Shown: in pieces, positions 27,693 to 38,400 of the stretch
Position numbering within the stretch: position 1 is the first letter of the stretch
Layout of the letters: each line of letters begins with the position of its first letter
Source of the DNA: a bacterium
GTDB taxonomy: Bacteria; Planctomycetota; Planctomycetia; Planctomycetales; Planctomycetaceae
DNA: 64,000 bases
Assembly (NCBI GenBank): GCA_016125225.1
Contig: WGME01000013.1
Location: 310,001-374,000, forward strand
Reading direction: 5' to 3'
Notes under the pieces: model-generated
What the model saw: the letters and a program-made list of their open reading frames with translations, nothing else
Database searches by the model: none
What the model was told of the DNA's origin: nothing
Position numbers and translations under genes: made by a program

Positions 27693-28104
27693 GCATCTCA
27701 CTCCTTGAGAGGCGAAGGCGTTTCGACCGGCATGATGCCAAGGGCCGGTTGGTGATTGTTGACGCTTCGCCCGTAGTCGACTGAATCCTGATGGTGACAC
27801 AACGGTCAATGGTGCTGATCGTAACAATTGCCCTGCGGGAATGGAACTGGCAAGTGATCACAGTCGGTTGCGACTTAGGGAACAAGTTTCGTGGGCGATC
27901 AAATGCCAGGAGCCTGCCATCACTGGGATGGCAGGCTCCATAGAACCAATCGAATGCGATGTTCTCGCTAAGACTCAGGGGCCCAATCTTAGAGCGAACG
28001 AGATCTTCTGATGAGTTCGTGGCGATGATCTGTCTGCGGACGACCAATCCCGTTGGTCAGAAATCGCAGACGGCTTACACAAACTGCTTGTCGTTGTGCA
28101 GAGT
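27693..28104. other. Intergenic stretch of 412 bases
   Basis: This holds the M16 upstream region and the 3' region of the Cys-rich gene, with a 13-base-stem hairpin at 27909-27939. A smaller perfect stem, GACCAA paired to TTGGTC, lies at 28042-28058 nearer the Cys-rich stop. No credible gene or RNA was seen. Confidence 0.5.
27909..27939 (-). terminator. Strong hairpin downstream of the Cys-rich surface protein gene
   Basis: A perfect 13-base stem with a five-base loop lies 165 bases beyond the stop on the minus strand. No long U-tract follows, so termination is inferred from stem strength and location. Confidence 0.6.
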
Positions 28105-29346
28105 TTACTTGCAGCAGCTTGGGGTCGGAGCACAGGTGCTGCAAGCCGGGGCTGCACAGCAAGTCGGAGCCGGCACCATGATCTTCTTTTCGACCATCTT
28201 GCAGACCTGGACTTCGATTTCCTTTTCGACACACACCGGAGTGCAGACCTTCACCTGTGACTTCACTTCTTCGGTCACACATTCATAGGTGGTGCACTCG
28301 TACTCTTCCATCTTGCTCTTGGGCACGGCGACGCACTTTTTGACCTGACGGGTTTCGACGACGTCTTCCCAATCGCAGACTTGCTTCTGGCAGGTCTTGA
28401 CTTCTTCCTTGCAGACCGTTTCGGTCCACGAGTAGTCAACTTCTTCGGTGGTCATCTTGCAGACCTTGACCATGCACTTCTTGACTTCCGGCACGCAGGT
28501 GGTCACCTGGTACTCGTACGGCTGGTCAACGCATTGCATCTCCTGCACGGTGACTTCCACTTCGCGCTGCACGACATTCGGCACCCAGACCATTTTGGTC
28601 GCTGGGGCACAGGTGGTTCCGCAGGCCGAGTTACAAGGTGAAGCACAACCGCAGGCAATCGCCGGGGCACAGGCACTGCAGCCACCACAAGCCGGTGCAC
28701 AAGGGGCACAGGCCGGAGTTTCGACGGCTTGCTGCACCCATTGACCCTTGTCTTCACAGACGGTGGTCTTCTTCACAACCGGCACGCACTGCATCACCTT
28801 GCGCACACCTTGCTTGGTTTCCGTCATCGGAACCATCACGGTGTATTCTTTTTCGACTTCTTCCCAGGTCGGCTTACAGATGGTCTTCTTGCCGGTCTTG
28901 GTGATCTGTTCCGGGACCAAAACGGTGTAGGTCACGTCAACGGTTTTCATGACCGGCTTTTTGACGGTCACTTGCACGTCTTCGGTGGTTTCCTGCCACT
29001 CAGTCCAGTTCACTTCCCGAGACTTCTTCTCGGTCTTCGGAACAATCCGCTTCACATGCGAGACGACATCTTTCATCTCTTCCTTGTACTCGGTGACCAT
29101 CACCTTTTTGGTTTCGGTGACCATCATCGGTTCCCAGACGGTCTTTTCGACCATCTGAGGTTCGCACGCCGGAGCTGGTGCGGGCGCACAAGCCGCTGGT
29201 GCACAACTGGTTCCGCACGGCGCACACGTCGGCGCGGGTGCACAGGTTGCTGCGCACGGTGCACAGCAATGGCTCTTCCGATGGCCTGCGTCAGCGGTAG
29301 ACGCAACCAGGCTGGCAAGAGCCGCCAACCAAAACAGAGATTTCAT
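28105..29346 (-). CDS. Cys-rich YTV-type surface (cell-wall) protein
   Basis: A 413-residue exported protein (signal MKSLFWLAALASLVASTADA). Cys/Pro/Ala-rich blocks (about residues 27-62, 213-250 and 398-413, with many CAP and CAPAC units) alternate with Val/Lys/Glu-rich beta-like repeats. The repeats contain VTYTVLVPEQ and KEYTVMVPMTET, matching the YTV motif described for planctomycete cell-wall proteins. Several dozen Cys residues, mostly in pairs, point to dense disulfide cross-linking. Nothing enzymatic is seen. It has its own upstream region and a hairpin downstream, so it is probably monocistronic and strongly expressed. Confidence 0.78.
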   Translation of the reverse strand: MKSLFWLAALASLVASTADAGHRKSHCCAPCAATCAPAPTCAPCGTSCAPAACAPAPAPACEPQMVEKTVWEPMMVTETKKVMVTEYKEEMKDVVSHVKRIVPKTEKKSREVNWTEWQETTEDVQVTVKKPVMKTVDVTYTVLVPEQITKTGKKTICKPTWEEVEKEYTVMVPMTETKQGVRKVMQCVPVVKKTTVCEDKGQWVQQAVETPACAPCAPACGGCSACAPAIACGCASPCNSACGTTCAPATKMVWVPNVVQREVEVTVQEMQCVDQPYEYQVTTCVPEVKKCMVKVCKMTTEEVDYSWTETVCKEEVKTCQKQVCDWEDVVETRQVKKCVAVPKSKMEEYECTTYECVTEEVKSQVKVCTPVCVEKEIEVQVCKMVEKKIMVPAPTCCAAPACSTCAPTPSCCK

Positions 29347-29788
29347 CAGACTAGACCCCCCACTCGATACTCAGCAAATGCCCTGTGCCCCGGAACTCCC
29401 CGGGACCCTCATGGCGATATCGATGCACATGAACCGCTTCAAACGCTACAAAACGCAACGTCGATGCATACGACCCAAAATGCTAAGCGCGCGCAGAGTA
29501 CTTGTCCAGCATAAACATCCGGCTTTATCCAGTCTTCCGTAGATCAGCTGAGAGACCATGCGAGTCAGCACGTATAAGCCCGACGGCTCTGCAGTGAAGA
29601 CAGAATTTTCAGTGTCATGGGCACAGGTGAAGCCCACAGGGATTTCTCTCTCGGGACCGCCATTTAGCCGACTACGGAACCATCACAGATGATCGGTGTC
29701 GGTCGGCGCGGACTGTCAGCCAGCTGTATCTTCTTCGCAGAAGAGCAGGGTGACTGTTGAGAAAGATCAGCGACCCGGAAAAGAGCGG
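29347..29788. other. Intergenic stretch of 442 bases upstream of the YTV-type gene
   Basis: It contains the leader of the Cys-rich gene (GGGGGG about ten bases before its ATG) and the 3' region of apt. A TCGATGCA octamer occurs twice, at about 29420 and 29461. I found no convincing promoter boxes or protein-like frame. Confidence 0.4.
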
Positions 29789-30325
29789 CTACGTTTCGTC
29801 GGCGTAATCCATGAGGCTGACGACCGGGTAGGGGGCCAGACGCTTTCGTCCACTGAGGAAGCTCAACTCAATGAGGAAGCCACAGCCGACGACTTCAGCC
29901 TCGCTTTGCTCGGCCAGTTTCAGGCAGGCTTCGATCGTCCCTCCGGTTGCCAGCAAATCGTCGATCAACAGGACACGCGAACCGGCGGGAATCGCATCGA
30001 TGTGCATTTCCAGGGTGTCACTCCCGTATTCCAGATCATAAGAGTGCTTACGAGTCTGAAACGGAAGTTTGCCCGGCTTGCGCACCGGCACGAATGAGGC
30101 TCCCAGTTGCAGGGCCAGAGGAGCCGCAAAGATAAATCCACGGGATTCGGCCGCCAGAATAGTGGTCGGTCGCGCGTCACGAAAGGCGTCAGCGAAAGCC
30201 GTAACGGCTCGACCAAACGCCTCGGGGGTTGCCAGCAGCGGGGTAATGTCACGAAACATGATACCCGGCTTGGGAAAATCCGGAACACTGCGGATGTACG
30301 GCTTGAGCTGGTAGGGGTCCGACAT
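29789..30325 (-). CDS. apt: Adenine phosphoribosyltransferase
   Basis: It salvages adenine with PRPP to AMP. The 178-residue protein has [15 protein letters not shown] near the N-terminus, [18 protein letters not shown], and the PRPP-binding motif [16 protein letters not shown] 30325 gives the usual length and start; a TTG three codons upstream is less likely. It lies about 200 bases after the porin gene and is not obviously part of an operon. Confidence 0.95.
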   Translation of the reverse strand: MSDPYQLKPYIRSVPDFPKPGIMFRDITPLLATPEAFGRAVTAFADAFRDARPTTILAAESRGFIFAAPLALQLGASFVPVRKPGKLPFQTRKHSYDLEYGSDTLEMHIDAIPAGSRVLLIDDLLATGGTIEACLKLAEQSEAEVVGCGFLIELSFLSGRKRLAPYPVVSLMDYADET

Positions 30326-30533
30326 GCTGGCCAAGTTTCCAGAGAGACTGCGTGAATAACTCGCCGCACTTCCACGGCGACCTGCGGTTCGTAGTCAACC
30401 ACACTCGGCCATGATCCCGCAAGTCCACGCGAATTCCGCTCCAGAAAAGCCGATCGCCGCAAGACATTCGACTGCGAGTTCTCAAGAACCGGCAGCCGAA
30501 CATCTCACGGCGAACGTGCCAAACGAAGCAGGA

Positions 30534-32213
30534 TTAGTAGCGGAACGAGGTCTGGACGTAGAACTGGGTGGCATCTCCACGCGGTGCGACCGCGTCGATG
30601 TAATTGCCATACCAGAACCACGAGTAACCAGCCTGGATATCAAAGTTGGGATTGAAGGCATACCAACCATAGATATCCAATGCCTGGCCCAGATCGCGGC
30701 CATTGCCCGGAGTTCCCACGGGCACGCCACCCACGTTGTAAGCGGTGTCGCCATTCGAGGCGAGCGCGAACCAGTGGACAGCCGAGGTCATCGAGAACTT
30801 GCTGGTCGGCTTGATATCGGCCTGCAACGAGTAATCGTACAGGTTCTGGCCGGCCAAGTTATCGCTGAGAGCCCAGTAGGCATGACCCAGAGGAAACAGC
30901 GTATTGAAAGTGTTGTCGTGACCCGATGTGGCGTTCTGGTCTCCTGAACCATAGTAGAACAGGCCAGACAGACGTGGTGTCCACATCGCTTTATTCCAGG
31001 TATGTCCGGCAATGGCGGTGAAGAACCCGGCGATCACATCCTGGCCATTGTCTGTGCCAACCTGAAAGCCTCCTTCGGTATCAAAATCCCACACGCGGAG
31101 TTGATTCCCGCAACAGTCGAGAATCGGGTGCAGGTATGCCAGGCGTGAGCCCAGCAGATGACGGGAACCATCGGGTCGGGTGGCCACGTCATCCTGCGTA
31201 TCGAGATACAACCAGTACAGATCGAGAACCGTATTCTTGCGGCCGGTGTAGCTGTAATACGTCCCGGCGAAGGTCACGTCGTAGTTGGGTTGATCGAACT
31301 TGTTATCGTATTCCGCCACGGAATTGTAACCGGTCGCGGAATTCACCGGATTCACGATGAATGAATCGAGGGTGAAATCCGAACCCTTGATCATATAGCG
31401 GAAGCCTTCGAAGTTCCGGCGGGTATTGGCCCAGTCGAGCGGCGAGACCAGCCGTTGTCGGCCGAAGATCAACTCTTGACGACCATACCGCAACGTATGT
31501 TTGCCCAGATCGCCTTCAAAGAGTGCGACATCAACGAACAGATTCTGAATGTCCCAGCGATTGACGTCGATTGGCTGATCCGGTGCTTCATTTCCGAAGT
31601 TATCTGCATTGATGCCTTCAAAATAAACGCGGAAGTCGCCGTACTTGGCGTCGACATAGTGACGCCAGCGCCAGAGTTGGTTGTCGGATTGGATGGGACC
31701 GCCGGGTCGCAGGCGATTGTCTTCGTTCATATATCGGTGGCGAATTTCACCGCCGGTGGAGAGTGTCAATGGTCGGCAGAAGAGTTCGGTCTGCATATCT
31801 TTGAGTTCTTCTCCAAAGATATGCGTGTGATTCGGATCTTTCTTGTACGAGAAATCGTTCGCGAAGTAGACCGCTTTGTAGGGGCCGGTCGGCGGCAGAT
31901 TTTTCGGACCAGGGAATACGGGTGGAGCTGGTTTCTTGGCCGGAGCCGCGGGGGCAGCAGGAGGAGCCTGCATCATGGCTGGCACAGCCGAAGACATGGC
32001 CGGAATGGGAGCCCAGTCATAGCTGATGGGTGTCGCCGGCAACTGGTCATTCACCGGGGCCGCCGTCGCAGCATCCAGTATGGGAGTGTCATAGCTGGAA
32101 GGCACAGGCGGGAGTGTCGCTTGCGGGTCGTCCTGGGCAGATCCCAGACTGACAATGCCGCAACAGCAACCCGTCGCCACGGCTTTCAGCCAAAGAGTCC
32201 ATGGAGATGGCAC
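30534..32213 (-). CDS. Outer-membrane porin, alginate-export-like
   Basis: A signal peptide (ending near SLGSA) and a Pro/Ala-rich periplasmic stretch (about residues 25-115) precede a long beta-barrel domain with alternating aromatic/polar strands. It ends in a terminal Phe-Arg-Tyr, as typical of outer-membrane proteins. Segments such as GGEIRHRYMNEDNRLR, LRYGRQELIFGRQRLVS and FEGFRYMIKG resemble the AlgE/alginate-export barrel family. The cargo is unknown. GTG 32213 follows GGAAAGGA; an upstream TTG at 32243 is an alternative. Confidence 0.82.
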   Translation of the reverse strand: MPSPWTLWLKAVATGCCCGIVSLGSAQDDPQATLPPVPSSYDTPILDAATAAPVNDQLPATPISYDWAPIPAMSSAVPAMMQAPPAAPAAPAKKPAPPVFPGPKNLPPTGPYKAVYFANDFSYKKDPNHTHIFGEELKDMQTELFCRPLTLSTGGEIRHRYMNEDNRLRPGGPIQSDNQLWRWRHYVDAKYGDFRVYFEGINADNFGNEAPDQPIDVNRWDIQNLFVDVALFEGDLGKHTLRYGRQELIFGRQRLVSPLDWANTRRNFEGFRYMIKGSDFTLDSFIVNPVNSATGYNSVAEYDNKFDQPNYDVTFAGTYYSYTGRKNTVLDLYWLYLDTQDDVATRPDGSRHLLGSRLAYLHPILDCCGNQLRVWDFDTEGGFQVGTDNGQDVIAGFFTAIAGHTWNKAMWTPRLSGLFYYGSGDQNATSGHDNTFNTLFPLGHAYWALSDNLAGQNLYDYSLQADIKPTSKFSMTSAVHWFALASNGDTAYNVGGVPVGTPGNGRDLGQALDIYGWYAFNPNFDIQAGYSWFWYGNYIDAVAPRGDATQFYVQTSFRY

Positions 32214-32449
32214 GTTGGAGGTCCTTTCCTGCAGTTCACCCAAACAGCACAGGGCGGAGTCGGAAGTCCGATGGGGACAGGCTGGCCCGTGAGATTGATA
32301 CGGCCCCGCTAACCCTTCGGGCGAGTAATGGCAGATTTATCGGTAGAAACTGGGGAATCGTTGATTCAACAGGTTCCACGACAGTGCGACCAGGCCGTCG
32401 GAAAGTGCTGAAAGTCGCCAGGTGACGATCGTGCCGTGTCTTGCGGCAT

Positions 32450-32480
32450 CGTAAGATTTTCGGGTCAGAGAAATCTTACG
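32450..32480 (-). terminator. Hairpin downstream of the FixJ-type regulator gene
   Basis: A perfect ten-base stem (CGTAAGATTT paired to AAATCTTACG) with an 11-base loop lies 34 bases after the regulator stop on the minus strand. A mutually exclusive TCGGGT/ACCCGA pairing overlaps it (32460-32488). Confidence 0.5.
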
Positions 32481-32513
32481 GAACCCGAGTGGCGAGAGAA
32501 ACCTTAAAGCGAA

Positions 32514-33224
32514 TCAGGAAGCGGGGGGCTTAGGCGAACTTTGCGGTTGACCATTTGAGCCAGTCGATGTCGAATTATTCGACATTCGGCTTCCCGAAAA
32601 AATCTCGTATTGGGTAACGAGACGGATCAACTCCACGGTGGATTGCACCTGAAGTTTCTTCATCACACTCGCGCGGCGGAGTTCTACGGTTCGTTCGGTG
32701 ATGTCGAGTCGGCTGGCGATGCTTTTGTTCGGGATGCCCGTTAAGACAAGTTCCAGCACATCACGTTCACGCGAGGTCAGATCGAGCAGTCGCCGACCCA
32801 CATCGTTCCATACGCTGTGCTGCTTTCGTCGTGTCTGATCTTCGCTGATGGCCCGCTGCACTTTTTCCAGCAGCGTCTGCCGGTTGAACGGCTTCTCGAT
32901 GAATTCGACCGCACCGCTTTTGAGCGCTCGGACCGCCATGGGGACGTCGGCATAGGCTGTCATGAAGATGACTGGCAATTGCACGCCATCGCGTACCAGT
33001 TGCTCGTATAACTCCAGACCGCTGATTTCCGGCATGCGGACATCGAATAACAGGCAACCGGGGCGGTCGTCGCGGTAGAGTGCCAGGAACTCCGCGGCCG
33101 TGCTGTAAACTTCCACGGTCAACCCGACCGACCGCATCAGATAGGTCAGTGAGTCTCGCATGTCGGGGTCGTCATCGACCACATGCACGACGGGTGGCAA
33201 CTCATCCGGCATGGCAGACCTCAT
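32514..33224 (-). CDS. FixJ/NarL-like response regulator of the nitrate locus
   Basis: Residues 10-130 form a receiver: acidic triplet VVDDDPD, phospho-acceptor Asp61 in LLFDVRMP, Thr in FMTAYAD, and Lys in IEKPF. Residues about 145-205 are a LuxR/FixJ-type helix-turn-helix (LTSRERDVLELVLTGIPNKSIASRL, ERTVELRRASVMKKL). A polar Ser/Asn/Pro tail ends the protein. Its start overlaps the end of the histidine kinase gene by 23 bases, so both are produced together. Position opposite the nitrate-assimilation operon makes that operon the likely target; this is inference. Confidence 0.93.
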   Translation of the reverse strand: MRSAMPDELPPVVHVVDDDPDMRDSLTYLMRSVGLTVEVYSTAAEFLALYRDDRPGCLLFDVRMPEISGLELYEQLVRDGVQLPVIFMTAYADVPMAVRALKSGAVEFIEKPFNRQTLLEKVQRAISEDQTRRKQHSVWNDVGRRLLDLTSRERDVLELVLTGIPNKSIASRLDITERTVELRRASVMKKLQVQSTVELIRLVTQYEIFSGSRMSNNSTSTGSNGQPQSSPKPPAS

Positions 33225-35076
33225 GCGGATTCTGGGGCGTTAAGGAGGGACGTATCACATGCCGTGGAAGCAGAATCTTGAACTCGGCGCCTCCTTCCGG
33301 GGGCTGGCTGACCGTAATCAATCCACTATGGGCATCGATGATCGAACGGACGATCGAAAGCCCCATCCCTAAGCCATCAATGCGAGTTGTAGAGAATGGT
33401 TCAAATAGCCGCGGGCGAATCGATTCGGGAATACCCGGGCCGTTGTCGCGAATCAGGATTTGAATGCGATCATCGAGAGTAATTAGTGTTTCCAGCCACA
33501 AATCGCGTTGATTGACCGGTTTCTGCTCCAGTGCCTGGGCCGCATTCTGGATCAGATTTGTCAGAACCTGGCCAATCTGCAGGACATCACATTCCAGAGT
33601 CGGGGGTTGTGCCTGGCAGAGGACATGGCAGCGCACCTGACGACGTTGCAGCTCAAAACCGCAGAGTTCAACAATCTCTTGCACCAGCACATTAATATCA
33701 GACGTGACCAGGGCATGGGAGCGGTGTTGCGAGAAACGCTTGACGCTGTGAATGATGCTGCCTGCACGTAGCGCGGCACTCAAAATGCGCTGCAATGGTT
33801 GCACCACATCGTCGAGCGTCATCTGCTGATTGGCGATGCGCGTGAGCACTCCTTCGGCATAGTTGGAAATTGCTCCCAAAGGTTGATTGACTTCATGGGC
33901 TAAACCCGCGGCGATTTCTCCCACCGATTTTAAGCGGTCAGCATGGGCCAGTTGATCGGACAGGGCCTGAGTGCGGGCTTCGGTTTCCCGGCGCTCGGTA
34001 ATGTCCATGACCACCAGCACCCAGCCACGCAGTTGATCATCGTCGCTGCGCAGCCGTCTCGGCGAAACGAGACAGGTACGCTGATTCCCCACACGAGTCA
34101 GTAATGTCAACTCCCGTGGTTGCTCACTCGCCGTGTCCAGCAGCAGCGGACTCAACGTTCCTGCAGTAAAGAGATTTTCAGCCGCCATGCCACGCAGTCG
34201 ATCGGCATCACGGCCTGCCATCAGGCTGAATTGCCGGTTGGAAAACTCGATGCAGCCGCGGCGATCCAACTGCAGCAGCCCCTCGTTCATGGAATCGATG
34301 ACCGCCTGATACTGGTCCTCTGTGTTCAAGTATTGCTGTTCCAGCAAACCCGTCGCCGGGCGGATTGCCATGAGGTGCAGCACAACCATGGTGGCCAGAA
34401 TGGCTCCGGCAATCGTCCAACTGGTTTTTTCCAGTCCCCACACGTGCTGCCGGGTTTCGGCTTCGTACAAGCTGACAATCTCGTGCATCTGTTCGAGAAA
34501 TTTCGGCTCATGCTCAAGAATTGTGTCAATCAGTTGCTGTTGTTTTTCTGCAGACAGACGTTGGGGATCACCGATACCCGCGATCAATTGCGTGGTTGCG
34601 TCCCGGATAATGTCGAAGTCCGGTTGAGCCTGTTCGAAGGCGGCCTTGATGTGCTGAGGGTTTTGGCCCGGCAACTGCAAATCTGCGTTGCCCGCCTGCA
34701 ACCCCTCTTGAGAGGTCGTCCACAGGTCGAGCAGTTCCTGAAGTTCCTGGCGATAACGTTCCCGCTGATCGGGGTCGGTTGCCTGGGCCAGAATCAAAGC
34801 GGTCTTGGTCAGATTTTGACTCAGCATCCGCTGCCGTCCCGAGATGTTAATCACGGGGGCATCTGAAGCGAGCCGAGCCAGCTCGGGTTGAATAAGGAAC
34901 TGGTCGAGTACAATTAAAGCGGCGATACAAATGAGTGCTGCAAAGTAGCGTCGTCGGAGTGATGTTGCCGGACGTCGACTGGACATGGGAAACGCCGTGC
35001 CTGATACCAGCGATGTCCCCGAGTGGCGAAGCCATCGGTCTGGCAAAAACAGTTGAACAGGCAATCGACGTGCCAT
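33202..35076 (-). CDS. Membrane sensor histidine kinase with PilJ/NarX-like sensor domain
   Basis: Two membrane helices (about residues 42-62 and 215-237) enclose a periplasmic helical sensor. Its first helix reads APVINISGRQRMLSQNLTK (75-93). This is the P-box-like signature shared by NarX/NarQ and PilJ-type N-terminal domains, where an Arg contacts nitrate in NarX. A PAS domain follows (about 262-370), then a HisKA helix with the phospho-His in GLAHEVNQPLGAISNY and a HATPase with NLIQNAAQAL, DNGPGIP and GLGMGLSIVRSI. ATG 35076 follows GGAGGAGAA. It is divergent from the nitrite reductase gene, so it may sense nitrate or nitrite. Confidence 0.92.
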   Translation of the reverse strand: MARRLPVQLFLPDRWLRHSGTSLVSGTAFPMSSRRPATSLRRRYFAALICIAALIVLDQFLIQPELARLASDAPVINISGRQRMLSQNLTKTALILAQATDPDQRERYRQELQELLDLWTTSQEGLQAGNADLQLPGQNPQHIKAAFEQAQPDFDIIRDATTQLIAGIGDPQRLSAEKQQQLIDTILEHEPKFLEQMHEIVSLYEAETRQHVWGLEKTSWTIAGAILATMVVLHLMAIRPATGLLEQQYLNTEDQYQAVIDSMNEGLLQLDRRGCIEFSNRQFSLMAGRDADRLRGMAAENLFTAGTLSPLLLDTASEQPRELTLLTRVGNQRTCLVSPRRLRSDDDQLRGWVLVVMDITERRETEARTQALSDQLAHADRLKSVGEIAAGLAHEVNQPLGAISNYAEGVLTRIANQQMTLDDVVQPLQRILSAALRAGSIIHSVKRFSQHRSHALVTSDINVLVQEIVELCGFELQRRQVRCHVLCQAQPPTLECDVLQIGQVLTNLIQNAAQALEQKPVNQRDLWLETLITLDDRIQILIRDNGPGIPESIRPRLFEPFSTTRIDGLGMGLSIVRSIIDAHSGLITVSQPPEGGAEFKILLPRHVIRPSLTPQNPHEVCHAG

Positions 35077-35471
35077 TTCTCCTCCCCCAGGGGTTTCTGA
35101 GACGTTTCTACATGGGGAATCCCGCAGGTCACATACGGAAAGTCACCATTCTAAGGGTGATTGGTCAGTTTTTGACAGAATCACCACAGAAGAGAGCTGG
35201 CATGGTGACGAGGCAGCAGATGCGCATTCTCGGCGCAAAGTTGCTCACAAACTAGACGCGAGCATTTCTGTCAGAGCAACACAAAGGCAGTGATTCCTCT
35301 GTATCTCTTGCTCCACGCGATGAAAGCGGATGTGACTTGGCGCACCGCACGTTCGGCTATCCGAAAAAAAGGCAGCTTGCTGAGCATTATCGCACTCTGC
35401 TGGACCATCCCTTGCTCTCTGGCGTCTCTCGTGCTCTGCCACGCTTGGTCTGCTTAGGGGTGAGTTCTCTC
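35077..35471. promoter_or_regulatory. Divergent control region of the nitrate locus (395 bases)
   Basis: The stretch separates the kinase-regulator pair from the nirBD operon and must hold both promoters. An imperfect inverted repeat at 35158-35183 (TGATT to AATCA with an inner GTCA/TGAC) is a candidate operator. AGGGGTGAG at 35456-35464 is the likely ribosome binding site of nirBD. I found no clean sigma-70 or sigma-54 boxes. Confidence 0.5.
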
Positions 35472-38400
35472 ATGATCATCGCTGCTCCTCACGCTGAACG
35501 TCGAACGATTGTGGTCATCGGCCACGGTATGGTCGGCCATCGCTTCTGTGAGAAGTTGGTGGAATATGACGTTGATCGCGACTATCGCATCGTGACGTTC
35601 TGCGAGGAACCGCGGGCCGCCTACGATCGCGTGGGGCTCTCGTCTTTCTTTGCGCACCGTGATGCCCAGAAGCTCATGCTCGCGAGGATTGAGTGGTACC
35701 AGGAGCAGGGAATCGAGCTTCACATTGGTGACCGGGCGACGGAGATCAATCGCGAGCAACGTGTCGTTAAATCTCAGAAAGGTCTTGAAGTCCCTTACGA
35801 TGCCATTGTGCTGGCGACAGGGTCATTCCCGTTCGTGCCCCCCGTTCCCGGGGTCGAAAAGGCCGGGGTCTTCGTTTATCGCACCATCGAAGATCTGGAA
35901 CGGATGATCGAATACGGTCGCCACTCGAAGAAGGCGGCGGTCATCGGTGGCGGGTTGCTCGGGTTGGAAGCCGCCAAGGCGACCGTTGATCTTGGACTCG
36001 ATACGCATGTCATCGAATTTGCTCCCCGACTGATGCCACGCCAGATTGACGATTCCGGGTCACAAATTCTCGTCAAGAAGATCGAGGCCCTCGGCGTGCA
36101 GGTCCATCTCAACACCGGCACAAAAGAAATTCTCGGCAACGGCAAGGTGGAAGGGCTGCTGTTCAACGATGGGCAGCAGATCGACATCGACATGCTCGTC
36201 ATCTCGGCGGGCATTCGGCCGCGTGATGAACTCGGAAAGTCGAGCGGGCTGGAGCTTGGTCCGCGCGGTGGGATTGTCATTGATGACAAACTGCGGACTA
36301 GCGATCACGACGTCTTCGCGATCGGCGAAGTCGCTCTCCATCGCAGCATGATTTATGGCCTCGTTGCGCCGGGCTATGACATGGCGGACATTCTCGCCGC
36401 GAACCTCTGCGGAGCCGACCGCAAGTTCACTGGAGCTGATCTTTCAACCAAGCTGAAGTTAATGGGCGTCGATGTTGCCAGCTTCGGTCAGTACGAACTG
36501 GGACTCGATCAAGCCCAACCGCTGCAGTGGGAAGACCGTTTTGCCGGGGTCTATAAGAAGTTGTTCTTCACGCCGGATGGTCAGCGGTTGCTGGGCGGGA
36601 TTCTCGTGGGTGACGCCGGTGACTATGGCCGTCTTTCTGCCTTGGCGAAGTTGGGAGATCCGCTCCCTTGTCCTCCCGGAGAACTGCTGGTTCCCAAAGC
36701 CGGTGCGGCGGCTGCCGGGGCTGATGACATGCCGGACGGAGCCCAGATCTGCTCGTGCAACAACGTTACCAAAGGTCAGATCTGTGTTGTCGTTCGTGAT
36801 GGAACCTGCAGCACTCTCGGCGAACTCAAGGCCTGCACGAAAGCCGGCACCGGTTGCGGCGGTTGCGTGCCGATGGTGACCGATTTGCTCAACGCGGAAC
36901 TCAAGAAAGCCGGCCGCAAAGTCAATACCTCACTCTGCGAACACTTCAATCACACCCGGCAGGAACTGTTTCAGATCTGCAAGATTCAGCAGATTCGCAG
37001 TTTCGAAGAGTTGGTAAAGCAGCATGGTCAGGGTCAGGGCTGCGAGATCTGCAAGCCCGCTGTCGCGTCGATCCTGGCGAGCTTGTACAACGAACTCATC
37101 CTCGATGGTCATCGTGACACGCTGCAGGACACCAACGACCGCTTCCTCGCCAACATGCAGCGGGGTGGTTTGTATTCCATCGTGCCCCGCGTTCCCGGTG
37201 GAGAAATCACCCCCGAAAAGCTGATCGTGCTCGGCGAAGTCGGCAAGAAATACGGTCTCTATACCAAGATCACCGGCGGTCAACGCATCGACCTGTTCGG
37301 GGCGGCGGTCCAGGAACTCCCGCAGATTTGGGAAGAACTCGTCAATGCCGGGTTTGAGAGTGGCCATGCCTACGGCAAGTCGTTGCGGACCGTCAAGAGT
37401 TGCGTGGGAACCACCTGGTGCCGGTATGGTGTCGGAGATTCCGTCGGCTTCGCGATCCGCATAGAGAACCGTTACAAAGGGCTGCGATCGCCGCACAAAT
37501 TGAAGTCGGCTGTCTCGGGCTGTATCCGCGAATGTGCCGAGGCGCAAAGCAAAGACTTCGGCCTGATCGCGACCGAGAACGGTTACAACCTGTATGTCTG
37601 CGGCAACGGTGGTTCCAAACCACGGCATGCCGATCTGCTGGCGGGCGACCTCGATGAAGAAACCGCGATCCGGTACATCGACCGCTTCCTGATGTTCTAC
37701 GTGCAGACCGCCGATCGCCTCACCCGTACCTCGGTCTGGCTCGACAAACTGGACGGGGGCATCGAGTACCTGCGCGACGTCATCATCAACGACAAGCTGG
37801 GTCTGTGCGAAGATCTCGAACGGCAGATGCAACTGGTCGTCGATACCTATAGGTGTGAATGGCGTGACGTCGTCGAAGACCCGGAAAAACGCCGGTTCTT
37901 CGAGCAGTTCGTCAATACCGACGAAACAGAGCCCTGCATTGAATTCATCTCGGAACGCGGGCAACGCCGTCCGGTCGATTGGGCTAAAGACGAGGTCATC
38001 TCGGTTGGCCAGTTGACCATGCCGGATGGTCAAGCGGTCGAAGATCATACGCCCACGGTCGAACGTCAGTGGTTCAAGGTGGGACTGGTGAGCGACTTCC
38101 CGCAGGATGGGGCCGGGACGATCAAGTACGGCAAAGTGCAGATCGCCGTCTACAACTTCACCAGTCGCGGCGAATGGTACGCGACACAGAACATGTGCCC
38201 GCACAAGAATGCGTTTGTGTTGTCGCGAGGCATCATTGGCGATCAGCAGGGCGAACCGAAAGTCGCGTGCCCGCTGCACAAGAAGACCTACTCTCTGAAG
38301 CACGGCGGCTGTTTAACGGGTGAACCGTACCAACTGCAGACCTTTGATGTCCGTATCGAAGATGACTCGGTCTATCTGCTGCTTCCGCCTGTGAATGTTC

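Noticed and set aside
29446-29637. 63-codon minus-strand open frame upstream of the YTV-type gene
   Set aside because: No start signal, no recognisable feature, and it lies within the likely leader region.
35221-35250. Possible sigma-54 promoter (GG near 35232, GC near 35243)
   Set aside because: The GG-GC spacing is nine rather than the required ten bases and the flanks do not match TGGCAC/TTGCT.
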